DNA from: Amycolatopsis iheyensis
GTDB taxonomy: Bacteria; Actinomycetota; Actinomycetes; Mycobacteriales; Pseudonocardiaceae
Length of the DNA stretch: 64,000 bases
NCBI RefSeq assembly: GCF_024703995.1
Contig: NZ_JAMXQV010000004.1
Coordinates: forward strand, 124,001 to 188,000
Direction: 5' to 3'
Part shown: in pieces, positions 24,930 to 33,806 of the stretch
Position numbering within the stretch: position 1 is the stretch's first letter
Layout of the letters: every line of letters starts with the position of its first letter
Program-made: the position numbers and the translations under genes
The notes under the pieces: model-generated
Told to the model about the DNA's origin: nothing
Seen by the model: the letters and a program-made list of their open reading frames with translations, nothing else
Databases searched by the model: none

Positions 24930-26128
24930 GCGAGTCCTCCCGCGGGTTCGGCCCGCACGGCCGGCGCGGCCGCGTGGGGTTCCGGCAGCGGGATCTCCGC
25001 CCGCACCAGCAATCCTCCCCCGGGCCGGGCCGACGCCGCCAGGGTGCCCCCGACCGCGTCGAGGCGCTCGGTGAGCCCGCGCAGGCCGTTGCCCGGGACG
25101 ACCCCGGTGGCCGTGCCGTCGTCCTCGATCTCCAGCCACCGGTCGCCGAGCTTCACCTTGACCAGCTTGGCGCCGGAGTGGCGCAGCACGTTCGTGACGG
25201 CCTCGCGCAGCACGTACCCGAAGGTGGTCTGGAACTCCGGCCGGACGTTGTCGACGGCGTGCGGCAGGTCGGCGTCGATTTCGGCGGCCCGCAGCGCCGC
25301 GCGGGCCCCGACGAGCTCCGCCGACAGCGAGACCTCGCGGTACTCCGACACGGTCGCGCGGACGTCGGAGAGCGCGCTGCGCGTCAGGCTCTCGACCTCG
25401 CGGATCTCCTCCACCGCGCGCGGGATGTCGCCCGAGCTCTCCAGCACCCGCCGGGCCAGCCCCGCCTTGACGGTGATCGTGGTGAGGCTGTGCCCGAGCA
25501 GGTCGTGCAGGTCACGGGCGACCCGCTCGCGTTCGTTCGCCACCGCGAGCGTGGCGATCTCCTCGTTGGCCTGCTGCAGCCGCCGCACCGCGCGGACCAG
25601 GCTGGACATGAAGAACATCGCCATCGTCACCGACGCGACGGTGACCAGGTCGCCCCAGTTGTCGGCGAACCGCCCGTTCACCAGCAGGATCCCGGCCGCG
25701 ACCAGCAGTGCCGCGCCGTCGAGGAGCACCACCCACGCGAGCGGCAGCAGGAACACCAGCGCGGCGGTGCCGTAGAGCAGGACGAACGGGTTGGTGTGCG
25801 TCGTGGCGACCACGGCCAGGCCGAGGACGAGCATCCACACGCTGTAGGCGAAGCGGAACGGGCGGGCGCGGTCGAACGCGATCGGGAAGAGCGCGTAGGA
25901 CACGGCGACGCCGTAGACGAGCACCCACAGCGCCACGACCCCGGGCGTCACCCGGTCCACCGCCAGCAGCGACTTCGTCACCGGGATGAGGTAGGGCAGG
26001 GTAAACACGATCGACAGGACCGGCCACCGGAGCTTGTCCGGCCCGCTGCGGCCGCGGTTGGGTGGCGGGTCCTCCCACCACGTGTCGTGGTTGCTCAGCC
26101 CGTGCTGGTTCGCTTCGTCCTTGCCCAT
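24926..26128 (-). CDS. DesK/LiaS-type sensor histidine kinase
   Basis: The 400-residue kinase has about five hydrophobic segments between residues 35 and 185, a HisKA_3 dimerisation domain with phospho-acceptor His in ERVARDLHDLLGHSLTTI, and a compact ATPase domain (LREAVTNVLRHSGA, then GNGLRGLTERLDAVGG). The lack of a large extracellular loop suggests sensing at or through the membrane. The gene follows the ABC permease by 24 bases and overlaps the regulator by 4, so all four genes form one operon. Confidence 0.92.
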   Translation of the reverse strand: MGKDEANQHGLSNHDTWWEDPPPNRGRSGPDKLRWPVLSIVFTLPYLIPVTKSLLAVDRVTPGVVALWVLVYGVAVSYALFPIAFDRARPFRFAYSVWMLVLGLAVVATTHTNPFVLLYGTAALVFLLPLAWVVLLDGAALLVAAGILLVNGRFADNWGDLVTVASVTMAMFFMSSLVRAVRRLQQANEEIATLAVANERERVARDLHDLLGHSLTTITVKAGLARRVLESSGDIPRAVEEIREVESLTRSALSDVRATVSEYREVSLSAELVGARAALRAAEIDADLPHAVDNVRPEFQTTFGYVLREAVTNVLRHSGAKLVKVKLGDRWLEIEDDGTATGVVPGNGLRGLTERLDAVGGTLAASARPGGGLLVRAEIPLPEPHAAAPAVRAEPAGGLA

Positions 26129-26152
26129 GACCCGTTCCCCTGTCCCCGGCCC

Positions 26153-26893
26153 TCAGACCCGGGCGCTGTCCTTACGGTAACGCCTGATCACCAGCGCCCC
26201 CAGCACAACGGTCCACGCCGCGAGCACGCCGGCGGCGTTCGGCAGCGAGACCACCATGTCGCTGGTCACCGCGGGCCGCGCCACCTGCAGCACCCAGTAG
26301 GTCGGCATGATCTGCGCGACGTCGTGCATCCAGCCGGGCATCGTCTCGATCGGGATCCACAGCCCGCCGAGGAAGCCCATGCCGAGGGTGACCAGCATGC
26401 TGATCGGCTGCATGGAGTCCGGGGTGCCGAACTGCCCGATCAGCAGGCCGAGCAGGACCAGCGGGATCGTGCCGAGGAAGATCCCGGCGAGGATCCGGAC
26501 CCAGCCGGCGGCGTCGAGGTGCACGCCCTCGACCGTCACGGCCAGCAGCGGCACGAGGATCAGGGCGGGCAGCCCGACGAGCATCCCGGACACCGCCTTG
26601 CCGCCGAGGTAGCCGACGCCGGTCAGCGGGGTCAGCCGCAGCTGGCGCTGCCAGCCGAGCGCCCGCTCCAGCGCGAGCCGGGCGCCGCTGGTGTTGGCGG
26701 CGGCGAACGTCCCGAACGTCATCATGTTGATCATCACCACCGCCGCGAACGCGGCGTGGTCCGGATCGCTTCCCTTGACGAAGACACTGGCCTGCAACAG
26801 GAACATCAGCACCGGGAACGCGATGACGAACATCAGGAACCGCGGCGCCCGGAAGTTCCGGCGGATCTCGGTGAGCAGGTAGGCGGCGTTCAT
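26153..26893 (-). CDS. ABC-2-type transporter permease
   Basis: The 246-residue protein has six hydrophobic segments. It starts MNAAYLLTEIRRNFRAPRFL, and LALERALGWQRQLRLTPLT is the ABC2 membrane family loop. It pairs with the ATPase whose stop overlaps its start (ATGA), forming an exporter for an unknown hydrophobic or antimicrobial compound. Confidence 0.9.
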   Translation of the reverse strand: MNAAYLLTEIRRNFRAPRFLMFVIAFPVLMFLLQASVFVKGSDPDHAAFAAVVMINMMTFGTFAAANTSGARLALERALGWQRQLRLTPLTGVGYLGGKAVSGMLVGLPALILVPLLAVTVEGVHLDAAGWVRILAGIFLGTIPLVLLGLLIGQFGTPDSMQPISMLVTLGMGFLGGLWIPIETMPGWMHDVAQIMPTYWVLQVARPAVTSDMVVSLPNAAGVLAAWTVVLGALVIRRYRKDSARV

Positions 26894-27822
26894 CGCACGG
26901 ACTCCGGGGTCTCGTCGGCGGTCAGGGAGAGGAAGGCGCCTTCGAGGCCGACGGCGCTGATTTCGACGTCGTGCACGCCCGGCACGGCGGCCTTGAGCGC
27001 CCACAGCGTGGCGTCGGAGTCGCCGCTGGAGATGGCGACGCGGTCGCCGCGCAGCTCGAACTCCTTGACGCCGGGCAGGGCCGCGATCGCGGCTTCGGTG
27101 GCGCCCGGGACGGCGGCCCGCAGGGTGCGCCCGCCGGCCAGCGCGCGGACCTCGGCGACGCTCCCGTCGGCCACCACGCGGCCGCGGCGCATCAGCACCA
27201 CCCGGTCGGCGAACTCTTCGGCCTCTTCGAGGTAGTGCGTGGCGAACAGGACGGTGCGGCCGGACTCGGTGAAGGAGTACATCGACTGCCAGAACTCCCG
27301 CCGCGTGCCGACGTCCATCGCGGCGGTCGGCTCGTCGAGCAGCAGCAGGTCCGGGTCGCTGACCAGGGCGACGGCGAAGCGCACCCGCTGCTTCTGCCCG
27401 CCGGAGAGCTTGTTCGCGCGGCGGCCGGCCAGCTCTTCGATGCCGGCGGCACGCAGGGCTTCGGCGACCGGCATCGGCTTGCGGTGCAGGGCCGCGACCA
27501 TGCCGACGGTCTCGCCGACGGTGAGGTCGTCCATCAGGGCCCCGCCCTGGAGCATCGCGCCGATCAGGCCGGCGCGGACGGCGTCGATCGGCTTGCGGCC
27601 GAACACGCGGACCTCGCCGTGGCCGGGCCTGGTCAGCCCGAGGATCATGTCGACGGTGGTGGACTTGCCGGCGCCGTTGGGGCCGAGCAGGGCGACCACC
27701 TCGCCCGGGGCGATCGTCAGGTCGACGCCGTCGACCGCGTGCACGTCACCGTAGTGCTTGCGCAGGCCGGTGAGGTGGACCGCGGCCCCCGCCGCCACCG
27801 CCTGGGAGTCTGTTTCTCGCAT
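26890..27822 (-). CDS. ABC transporter ATP-binding protein
   Basis: The 310-residue ATPase has Walker A GPNGAGKST near 48-56, signature LSGGQKQR, Walker B LLLLDEP and the H-loop ATHYLEEAEEFADR. The C-terminal 80 residues are the DrrA/CcmA-like extension. It is the first gene of the leftward operon ATPase-permease-kinase-regulator, the layout of exporters induced by their own substrate or by membrane stress. Confidence 0.93.
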   Translation of the reverse strand: MRETDSQAVAAGAAVHLTGLRKHYGDVHAVDGVDLTIAPGEVVALLGPNGAGKSTTVDMILGLTRPGHGEVRVFGRKPIDAVRAGLIGAMLQGGALMDDLTVGETVGMVAALHRKPMPVAEALRAAGIEELAGRRANKLSGGQKQRVRFAVALVSDPDLLLLDEPTAAMDVGTRREFWQSMYSFTESGRTVLFATHYLEEAEEFADRVVLMRRGRVVADGSVAEVRALAGGRTLRAAVPGATEAAIAALPGVKEFELRGDRVAISSGDSDATLWALKAAVPGVHDVEISAVGLEGAFLSLTADETPESVR

Positions 27823-27917
27823 GCCCCCAGGCTGCCGCCCGGCGGGCCCGGGTCCCCAGACCGTGCGTCACGACCTCACCGTGACAGGTGTCAGGGGTGC
27901 CCGGGCCCGGGCGGGGT

Positions 27918-29306
27918 TCAGCAGCCGATGAGGCGGGCCGCCAGGTAGGACTCCAGCTTGTCGATCGCGATGCGCTCCTGCGACATCGTGTCGCGCTCGC
28001 GCACGGTCACGGCCTGGTCCTCGAGCGAGTCGAAGTCGATCGTGACGCAGTACGGCGTGCCGATCTCGTCCTGGCGGCGGTAGCGGCGGCCGATCGCCTG
28101 GGCGTCGTCGAAGTCGACGTTCCAGTGCTTGCGCAGGGTCGCGGCCACCTCCTTCGCCTTCGGGGTCAGGTCGGCGTTGCGCGAGAGCGGCAGCACCGCG
28201 ACCTTGAACGGCGAAAGCCGCGGGTCGAGCTTCAGCACCACGCGGGTGTCGGTGCCGCCCTTGGCGTTCGGCACCTCTTCCTCGTGGTACGCGTCGACCA
28301 GGAACGCCATCATCGACCGGCCGACACCGGCCGCCGGCTCGATGACGAACGGCCGGTACCGCTGGCCCGAGGCCTGGTCGAAGAACGACAGGTCCTGACC
28401 CGAGTGGTTCGAGTGCGTGGTCAGGTCGAAGTCGGTGCGGTTGGCGATGCCTTCGAGCTCACCCCACTCCTGGCCGGCGTTGAACGCGAAGCGGTACTCG
28501 ATGTCGACCGTGCGCTTCGCGTAGTGCGACAGCTTTTCCTTCGGGTGCTCGAAGTGGCGCAGGTTGTCGGCCTTGATGCCGAGGTCCTTGTACCAGTTCG
28601 TGCGCTCGTCGATCCAGTACTGGTGCCAGCGCTCGTCTTCGCCCGGCTCGACGAAGAACTCCATCTCCATCTGCTCGAACTCACGCGTCCGGAAGATGAA
28701 GTTGCCCGGCGTGATCTCGTTGCGGAAGGACTTGCCGATCTGGCCGATGCCGAACGGCGGCTTCTTCCGCGTCGTCTGCTGGACGTTGGAGAAGTTCACG
28801 AAGATGCCCTGCGCTGTCTCCGGGCGGAGGTAGGCCAGGCCCTCTTCGGACTCCACCGGGCCGAGGTAGGTCTTCAGCATCATGTTGAAGTCCCGCGGCT
28901 CGGTGTACTTGCCGCGCGTGCCGCAGTTCGGGCAGGGCACGTCGGACAGGTCGTCCTCGGTGGTCTGCTTGCCGCTGCGCGCCTCGTACTCCTCGGCGAG
29001 CTGGTCGGCGCGGAACCGCTTGTGGCACGAAAGGCACTCGATCAACGGGTCGGTGAACACGTTGACGTGGCCGGAGGCCACCCACACCTGGCGCGGCAGG
29101 ATCACCGACGAGTCGAGGCCGACGACGTCGTCGCGGCCCTGCACGACGGTCTTCCACCACTGGCGCTTGATGTTGTCCTTGAGCTCGACCCCGAGCGGTC
29201 CGTAGTCCCACGCCGAGCGGGTACCGCCGTAGATCTCTCCGCTGGGGAAGACGAAACCACGGCGCTTGCACAGGCTGACGACGGTATCGATGGTGTTCGT
29301 GGGCAC
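27918..29306 (-). CDS. glyS: Glycyl-tRNA synthetase (alpha2 type)
   Basis: This class II synthetase charges tRNA-Gly. The conserved opening [24 protein letters not shown], motif 2 [10 protein letters not shown] preceded by [19 protein letters not shown], and motif 3 GVGRSMMAF are visible. The zinc-binding insertion has CLSCHKRF and [11 protein letters not shown] 29306 (VPTNTIDT) is preferred because GGAG lies about ten bases upstream; ATG 29324 is an in-frame alternative. As in M. tuberculosis, it neighbours smtB-zur, but a three-gene sortase operon has been inserted between. Confidence 0.96.
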   Translation of the reverse strand: MPTNTIDTVVSLCKRRGFVFPSGEIYGGTRSAWDYGPLGVELKDNIKRQWWKTVVQGRDDVVGLDSSVILPRQVWVASGHVNVFTDPLIECLSCHKRFRADQLAEEYEARSGKQTTEDDLSDVPCPNCGTRGKYTEPRDFNMMLKTYLGPVESEEGLAYLRPETAQGIFVNFSNVQQTTRKKPPFGIGQIGKSFRNEITPGNFIFRTREFEQMEMEFFVEPGEDERWHQYWIDERTNWYKDLGIKADNLRHFEHPKEKLSHYAKRTVDIEYRFAFNAGQEWGELEGIANRTDFDLTTHSNHSGQDLSFFDQASGQRYRPFVIEPAAGVGRSMMAFLVDAYHEEEVPNAKGGTDTRVVLKLDPRLSPFKVAVLPLSRNADLTPKAKEVAATLRKHWNVDFDDAQAIGRRYRRQDEIGTPYCVTIDFDSLEDQAVTVRERDTMSQERIAIDKLESYLAARLIGC

Positions 29307-29389
29307 TCCACGCTCCGGAAGCATGCGGGGACGGTTATCGGACTAGAACGTCAAGGGTATCCGCCGGGGCCCACCGCTTTTCGCGCAGG

Positions 29390-30034
29390 CTACGGCCGCG
29401 AGACCAGCGACGCCGTCACGACGCGGTTGTCCTCGTAGCCCTCGGTGCCGCCGACGTACTCGCCACCGCAGGTGACCAGCAGCAGCTTGTGCGGGCCGTC
29501 CGGGTCGAAGAGCTGTTCGGAGCGGCCGGCCAGCTCGGACTTGTGGATGGTCTCGGTCGCGTCGACCCGGTAGGTCCACGCCCCGCCCGCGGCGTCGGTC
29601 AGCTTGACCTCCTGCCCCTGCTTGACCTGCCAGAGCTCGGTGAACGGGCCTTTCTTGCCCTTCCAGTTCACGTGCCCGGACAGCAGCGCGACGCCGTGGT
29701 CGGCACCCAGCTTCGCGCCCCACCAGGCGGCTTCGTCGAGACCTTCGGGGATCTTGAGGGCGCCCTGGTCGTCGAGGTCCTCCTGGACGAGCTTCGCGGT
29801 GCCACCCCCGGGGAGGGCCAGCTGCGACGGCGCCTGCCCGATGTCCTGCTTCGCGGGCTGGCCGGCGGCGACGGGCGTGCTGCTCGCCGTGCCGTTCGCG
29901 ACGGCGGGTTCATCCTTTCCGGTGAAGATGAGCAACGTGGCGACGAGCGCCGCGACCACGAACGCGCCGGCCACGCCGACGATCCACCAGCGGCCCGAGC
30001 CCTTCTTCCGTTCCGCCGGGTTCTGCTCCTGCAT
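29390..30034 (-). CDS. Class F sortase (second)
   Basis: The 214-residue membrane-anchored transpeptidase has one N-terminal transmembrane segment (about 16-38), a low-complexity spacer and a sortase core. Its triad is visible as H121 (LLSGHVNW), C189 (LLVTCGGEYVGG) and R204 (EDNRVV). Start ATG 30034 has AAGGAG upstream. It lies 79 bases after the first sortase and is about half identical to it by eye, so the pair arose by duplication. Confidence 0.92.
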   Translation of the reverse strand: MQEQNPAERKKGSGRWWIVGVAGAFVVAALVATLLIFTGKDEPAVANGTASSTPVAAGQPAKQDIGQAPSQLALPGGGTAKLVQEDLDDQGALKIPEGLDEAAWWGAKLGADHGVALLSGHVNWKGKKGPFTELWQVKQGQEVKLTDAAGGAWTYRVDATETIHKSELAGRSEQLFDPDGPHKLLLVTCGGEYVGGTEGYEDNRVVTASLVSRP

Positions 30035-30113
30035 GCGCCTGTGCTCCTTCGCTGGTCGTGCCGTTGCGAAGGTTCACATGCGGTGCGGAGCCGCCGGGGT
30101 TGCACCGGATCGA

Positions 30114-30752
30114 TCAGCCGGTCGGGCGGGCCACCAGCTTCGCGGTGACCAGGCGGTTCTCGTCGTAGCCCTCGGTGCCCCCGACGTAGTCGCCGCCGCA
30201 GGTCACCAGGACCAGGCGGTGGGGGCCGTCCTGGCCGAACCACTTCCCCGCCTGGGCCGGCAGGGTCTCCTTCGTCAGCGTCACCACCGTGTCGACCCGG
30301 TAGACCCAGCGGCCGCCGCGGGCGTCGACCACGCTCACGTGGTCGCCGCCCTTCATACGCCAGAGCTCGTCGAACGGCCCCTTCTCGCCCTCCCAGTTCA
30401 CGTGCCCCGACAGCAGCGCCGCGCCCTGGGCCGCGCCCAGCTTGGCGCCCCACCAGGCCGCGTCGCCCAGGCCGCGCGGGATCGGCAGCACGCCGGTGTC
30501 GGTGAGCTCGGTGCGGACCAGCCGCGCGGTCGCGCCGTCCGGGAGCCGGACCGTGCCGGGCCGCTGCTGGGCGGCGGACTCGCTGTCGGCGGGCAGCACA
30601 GCCGGGGCCGCGGCCTCGCCGGGCAGGGAGCCGGGCGCCGGGCCCGCGGCCTGGGTGGCCGTCGGCGGCAGCCAGGTCAGCAGGATGACACCGGCCGCGA
30701 ACGCGGCCACGGCCAGCGCCGCCGAGACGGCGGCCAGCCCGGTGCGCAGCAC
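30114..30752 (-). CDS. Class F sortase (first)
   Basis: The 212-residue sortase has a hydrophobic N-terminus (about 5-28) and triad H117 (LLSGHVNW), C185 (LVLVTCGGDYVGG) and R200 (ENRLV). Start GTG 30752 follows the TAG of the surface-protein gene with no base between, so it is translationally coupled to its likely substrate. Class F sortases have poorly known specificity, which makes this pairing useful. Confidence 0.92.
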   Translation of the reverse strand: MLRTGLAAVSAALAVAAFAAGVILLTWLPPTATQAAGPAPGSLPGEAAAPAVLPADSESAAQQRPGTVRLPDGATARLVRTELTDTGVLPIPRGLGDAAWWGAKLGAAQGAALLSGHVNWEGEKGPFDELWRMKGGDHVSVVDARGGRWVYRVDTVVTLTKETLPAQAGKWFGQDGPHRLVLVTCGGDYVGGTEGYDENRLVTAKLVARPTG

Positions 30753-31835
30753 CTAGTCCGTCCCGGACTTGCGCCGCCTGCCCAGCAGCAGCGCGACCGC
30801 CCCGAAGAACACCCCGCCGAAGAGCAGGCCGATGCTGAGCGGGACGCGGGAGCCGTCACTGCCGGTGTCGGGCGCGGCCGCGCCGAGGTACCCGGCCGGG
30901 ACCTGCGTCGGCACCGGCGCCTGGGAGGCGTTCGCGCCGCCCGCCTGGTTGCCGGCCTTCGCGACGAAGCCCTTCGGGACCGAGCAGCTGACGCCGCCGA
31001 GCACGATGCTCGTCTGCACGTCCTGCAGCGCGGCGCCGGAAGCGTCCTTGACGTGGGTGGTGATCTCGGCCCGCCAGCCGGCGACGGCGGTGAAGTCGCC
31101 GCCCCGCCAGCCGTCCTGGCGGATCAGCTGGTCGAACGCGCCGACGCGGGTCAGCTTCAGGTCGGAGAGGGTGGTCTCCTTGCTCGCGTTCGTGATGTCC
31201 CCGGGCGGGCCGAGGCGCAGGTTCTTCAGCTGAAGGCCGGCGTTGCCGGCGGGCATCGGGACGATCCCGAGCGAGCCGCCCTGGCGCACCCACAGCCGCG
31301 ACAGCGTGGACGTGCCGGTGAGCTTGCCCGGGCCGGTGCAGTCGACGGACGTCTTCGCGCCTTCGAGCACGAGCACGGTGCTGTCGATCGCCTTCGCCCC
31401 GCCCTGCCAGGTGTCCCGCAGCGCGTAGTTCGTCTCCGCGACGGCGGTGGGCACGGTGGTCGCCTGCAGCGCGGCGACGACGTTGTGGTCCCGGCTCGCC
31501 ACGCCCGACGGGTACGGGTTGCCGTTGCTGTATCGGCCGAGGTCGATCTGGTAGTGCCCGCCGAAGGTCTTCCGCTCGCCGTCGTCCTTCGGGACCGAGA
31601 CGCGGTCCGAGCCGAGCTTGGACTGGCCGGGCAGCAGCGGCGAGCGCTGGGTCTCGGTGATCAGGGCGCCCCCGGGCTGACCCTGGGTCGAGATCCGGAC
31701 CGAGGCGATGTTCGCGAAGGAGACCGGCCCGGTCTTCTCGTCGACGGCCTGGCTCTGCGCGCCGGCCACCCCGGTGCTGACCAGCGGGAACACGGCGGCC
31801 GTCAGCGCGGCTGCCTTCGTCACGAAACGGGTCAT
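30753..31835 (-). CDS. Cell-surface protein with sortase-type C-terminal anchor
   Basis: The 360-residue protein has a signal peptide (MTRFVTKAAALTAAVFPLVS, cleavage near AGAQS), a beta-rich ectodomain with paired cysteines (VDCTGPG and GVSCSVPKG), and a C-terminal sorting signal: PDTG at 322-325, a hydrophobic span at about 331-351 and the basic tail GRRRKSGTD. The motif AAPDTG departs from LPxTG. The gene is first in the operon with both class F sortases, so it is their probable substrate. ATG 31835 is preceded by GGGGAG. The ectodomain's ligand is unknown. Confidence 0.85.
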   Translation of the reverse strand: MTRFVTKAAALTAAVFPLVSTGVAGAQSQAVDEKTGPVSFANIASVRISTQGQPGGALITETQRSPLLPGQSKLGSDRVSVPKDDGERKTFGGHYQIDLGRYSNGNPYPSGVASRDHNVVAALQATTVPTAVAETNYALRDTWQGGAKAIDSTVLVLEGAKTSVDCTGPGKLTGTSTLSRLWVRQGGSLGIVPMPAGNAGLQLKNLRLGPPGDITNASKETTLSDLKLTRVGAFDQLIRQDGWRGGDFTAVAGWRAEITTHVKDASGAALQDVQTSIVLGGVSCSVPKGFVAKAGNQAGGANASQAPVPTQVPAGYLGAAAPDTGSDGSRVPLSIGLLFGGVFFGAVALLLGRRRKSGTD

Positions 31836-32057
31836 GTCTCCCCACTGCTCTGCTCGGGCGGGCCGTCAGCGTACGAGAAGCGACGAAACGCTCCGCGACC
31901 ACCTTGCACCGTCGGCCACGACATGCGAAGCCGAAGAGCCAATATCCCACGAACTCACCCGAATGGAGTACTACGACCGGCCGTAGTCCGCAAGCGGCGG
32001 TGACGGAGCGGGAGGCGCCCGGCGGGAACACTAGGATGGGCAGGGCCGTTATCGGCA

Positions 32058-32074
32058 ATGACTACCGAAATCAT
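32058..32074. promoter_or_regulatory. Candidate SmtB/Zur operator upstream of smtB-zur
   Basis: ATGACTACCGAAATCAT is an imperfect inverted repeat (ATGA...TCAT) lying about 35 bases before the chosen ATG 32109 and 20 bases after a TAGGAT -10-like hexamer (32033-32038). The whole 31836-32108 gap between the divergent surface-protein operon and this operon is promoter sequence without a gene. Confidence 0.35.
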
Positions 32075-32108
32075 GGTCCGGACGGCGACGAGCAGCGTGG
32101 AGGCGGGT

Positions 32109-32471
32109 ATGGCGACGGTGACCGGGAGTGGTGCCGAGCCGGACCTCGCGGACTGCGCCCCGGCGGTGTCGGCGCCGGCGCGCCCGGCGGCGGCGGTGCT
32201 GAGCGACGCGGGCGACCTGCTGCGCGCGCTGGCCGCGCCGGTCCGGATCGCGATCGTGCTGCAGCTGCGCGCGGCCGACCGGTGCGTGCACGAGCTGGTG
32301 GACGCGCTCGACGTCGCGCAGCCGCTGATCAGCCAGCACCTGCGGGTGCTGAAGACGGCGGGGGTCGTCCAGGGCGAGCGCCGCGGCCGCGAGGTCGTCT
32401 ATCGGCTCGCCGACGACCACCTGGCGCACATCGTCGTCGACGCCGTCGCCCACGTGCAGGAAGGAAAGTGA
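32109..32471 (+). CDS. smtB: SmtB/ArsR-family zinc-sensing repressor
   Basis: The 120-residue winged-helix repressor has CVHELVDALDVAQPLISQHLRVLKTAGVV as its DNA-reading unit. The last helix has D, H, H and E in DDHLAHIVVDAVAHVQE, exactly the alpha-5 zinc site DxHx10HxxE. ATG 32109 is chosen because GGAGG lies 7 bases upstream; an in-frame ATG at 32058 would place the candidate operator inside the gene. The stop overlaps the zur start (TGATG). In mycobacteria the equivalent Rv2358 controls zur in response to zinc. Confidence 0.9.
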   Translation: MATVTGSGAEPDLADCAPAVSAPARPAAAVLSDAGDLLRALAAPVRIAIVLQLRAADRCVHELVDALDVAQPLISQHLRVLKTAGVVQGERRGREVVYRLADDHLAHIVVDAVAHVQEGK

Positions 32472-32884
32472 TGACGCACGCCGCACAACGGGGCCAGGCG
32501 CCGGTGCCCGGGCGCCGGTCGACCCGGCAGCGGGCCGCGGTGGTCGAGCTGCTGAGCACCATCGACGACTTCCGCTCGGCTCAGGAGCTGCACGACGAGC
32601 TGCGCAAACGCGGCGACGGCATCGGCCTGACGACGGTCTACCGCACCCTGCAGTCCCTTTCGGAGGCGGGCGAGATCGACGTCCTGCGCACCGACTCCGG
32701 CGAGGCGATCTACCGCCGGTGTTCCGCGCACCACCACCATCACCTGGTCTGCCGCCTGTGCGGCCGCACGGTGGAGGTCGAGGGGCCGGCGGTGGAGCGC
32801 TGGGCGGAGAAGATCGCGGCCGAGCACGGGTTCTCGGAGATCTCCCACACGGTGGAGATCACCGGCACCTGCGCCGAGCACTAG
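32471..32884 (+). CDS. zur: Fur-family zinc uptake regulator
   Basis: The 137-residue Fur-family regulator has the DNA-binding helix-turn-helix TRQRAAVVELLSTIDDFRSAQELHDEL...LTTVYRTLQSLSEAGEID, the regulatory histidine cluster CSAHHHHHLVCRLCGRTVEVEG with CxxC, and C-terminal TCAEH, where most family members have a second CxxC. It represses zinc-uptake genes when zinc is plentiful. It is coupled to the smtB gene by a TGATG overlap. Confidence 0.93.
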   Translation: MTHAAQRGQAPVPGRRSTRQRAAVVELLSTIDDFRSAQELHDELRKRGDGIGLTTVYRTLQSLSEAGEIDVLRTDSGEAIYRRCSAHHHHHLVCRLCGRTVEVEGPAVERWAEKIAAEHGFSEISHTVEITGTCAEH

Positions 32885-32969
32885 GGCCGACCGCGACCGC
32901 GCAGCCGGGATGACCGACCGCAGCAGCCTGTCCCTGTCGACCGGGTCACCGGCGAACCACTGCGCCGCT

Positions 32970-33030
32970 GCGAACCGGCCACGAACCAACGGCAAGGCCG
33001 AACGCTTCCACCGCAGCCTGGCGGGCATAC
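32970..33030 (+). pseudogene. Transposase (IS481/IS3-type integrase) remnant
   Basis: A short stretch encodes RPRTNGKAERFHRSLAG, matching the P-x-TNGKxERFHRTL block of the rve integrase core in IS481/IS3-type transposases. The rest of the frame does not continue the family pattern and there is no start, so only a scar remains. It lies between zur and the convergent TIGR03943 gene. Confidence 0.5.
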
Positions 33031-33083
33031 GCCACTTCCGGCGGCAGGTCACCCGGCTGACCACCCTCCCCGGACAGCACAAA

Positions 33084-33806
33084 CTAGTACTCGTAAGGAT
33101 CCTTCGGCGCCGGCACGGTGTCGATCGACGCCGTGGTGAAGTCCGGTGTGTAGTTGTTGTCCTTCGTCGCCGTGCCGGGGACGACCTGCCCGGTCACGCG
33201 GATCCACGCGTCGGCCGCGAGGTGGTCGGCTTCGCCGCCGCGGATGCGGACCGTCACCGGGAACGCGTCGGCCGCGCAGCAGCTGATCACCAGGCGGGCC
33301 AGCAACGTGGTGCCGCCGGTGTGCACCACGAAGCCGGTGAGGGAGATCGCGCGCCCGTTGAGCGTGCCCGAGGTGTCCCAGCCCGCTCGCGAGACGAACT
33401 CGTTCACCGACAGCGGCACCACGTTCCCCGCCGGCAACGGTGGGAAAGCCGCGGCGTTGGCGGCCGCCGCACTGGCCGGGACACGCGCTTCGGTGCGGAT
33501 CACCGAGTCGGCGCCCAGTGCGGGTGGGGCGACCAAGAAAACCGCGAGCACCGGGACGAGCAGCAACCAGGCCGGCCGAGCGGAGTGCGAGTGACCGTGG
33601 TCGTGGTCCGCCGCCGCGGCGGCACGAGCCGCCAGGAGGTCGCGGACGATCGCCACCGCGCCCAGCAGCACCATCACCGCGCCGCCCGCGATGATCCACG
33701 GTTGCTGGGCCGGCTTCACGTACCTCAGGTAGTCGCCGTTGACCGCGATCTTCACCAGCGCGCCGCCGAGCAGGATCAGCAGGATGTTCTGCGTTTCGCG
33801 CCTCAT
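33084..33806 (-). CDS. TIGR03943-family membrane protein (YcgQ-like)
   Basis: The 240-residue protein has two N-terminal hydrophobic segments and one near residues 75-95. Between them lies the His-rich loop DHDHGHSHS, suitable for metal binding. The extracytoplasmic domain contains LTGFVV and VISCCAADAFPVTVRI, the signature Cys-Cys of TIGR03943. Start ATG 33806 overlaps the permease stop (ATGA). The pair occurs widely next to zinc regulators; zur lies just downstream, but no Zur site is visible in the promoter. Confidence 0.88.
   Translation of the reverse strand: MRRETQNILLILLGGALVKIAVNGDYLRYVKPAQQPWIIAGGAVMVLLGAVAIVRDLLAARAAAAADHDHGHSHSARPAWLLLVPVLAVFLVAPPALGADSVIRTEARVPASAAAANAAAFPPLPAGNVVPLSVNEFVSRAGWDTSGTLNGRAISLTGFVVHTGGTTLLARLVISCCAADAFPVTVRIRGGEADHLAADAWIRVTGQVVPGTATKDNNYTPDFTTASIDTVPAPKDPYEY

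Noticed and set aside
22317..25775. Very long open frame on the plus strand (over 1,100 codons)
   Set aside because: It is the antisense shadow of dgt, the YdcF gene and the two-component genes; its translation is Arg/His/Pro-rich with no family motif.
29307..29389. T-box riboswitch or leader before glyS
   Set aside because: The gene reads leftwards, so its leader is upstream of 29324; the sequence to the sortase side is too short and shows no T-box.
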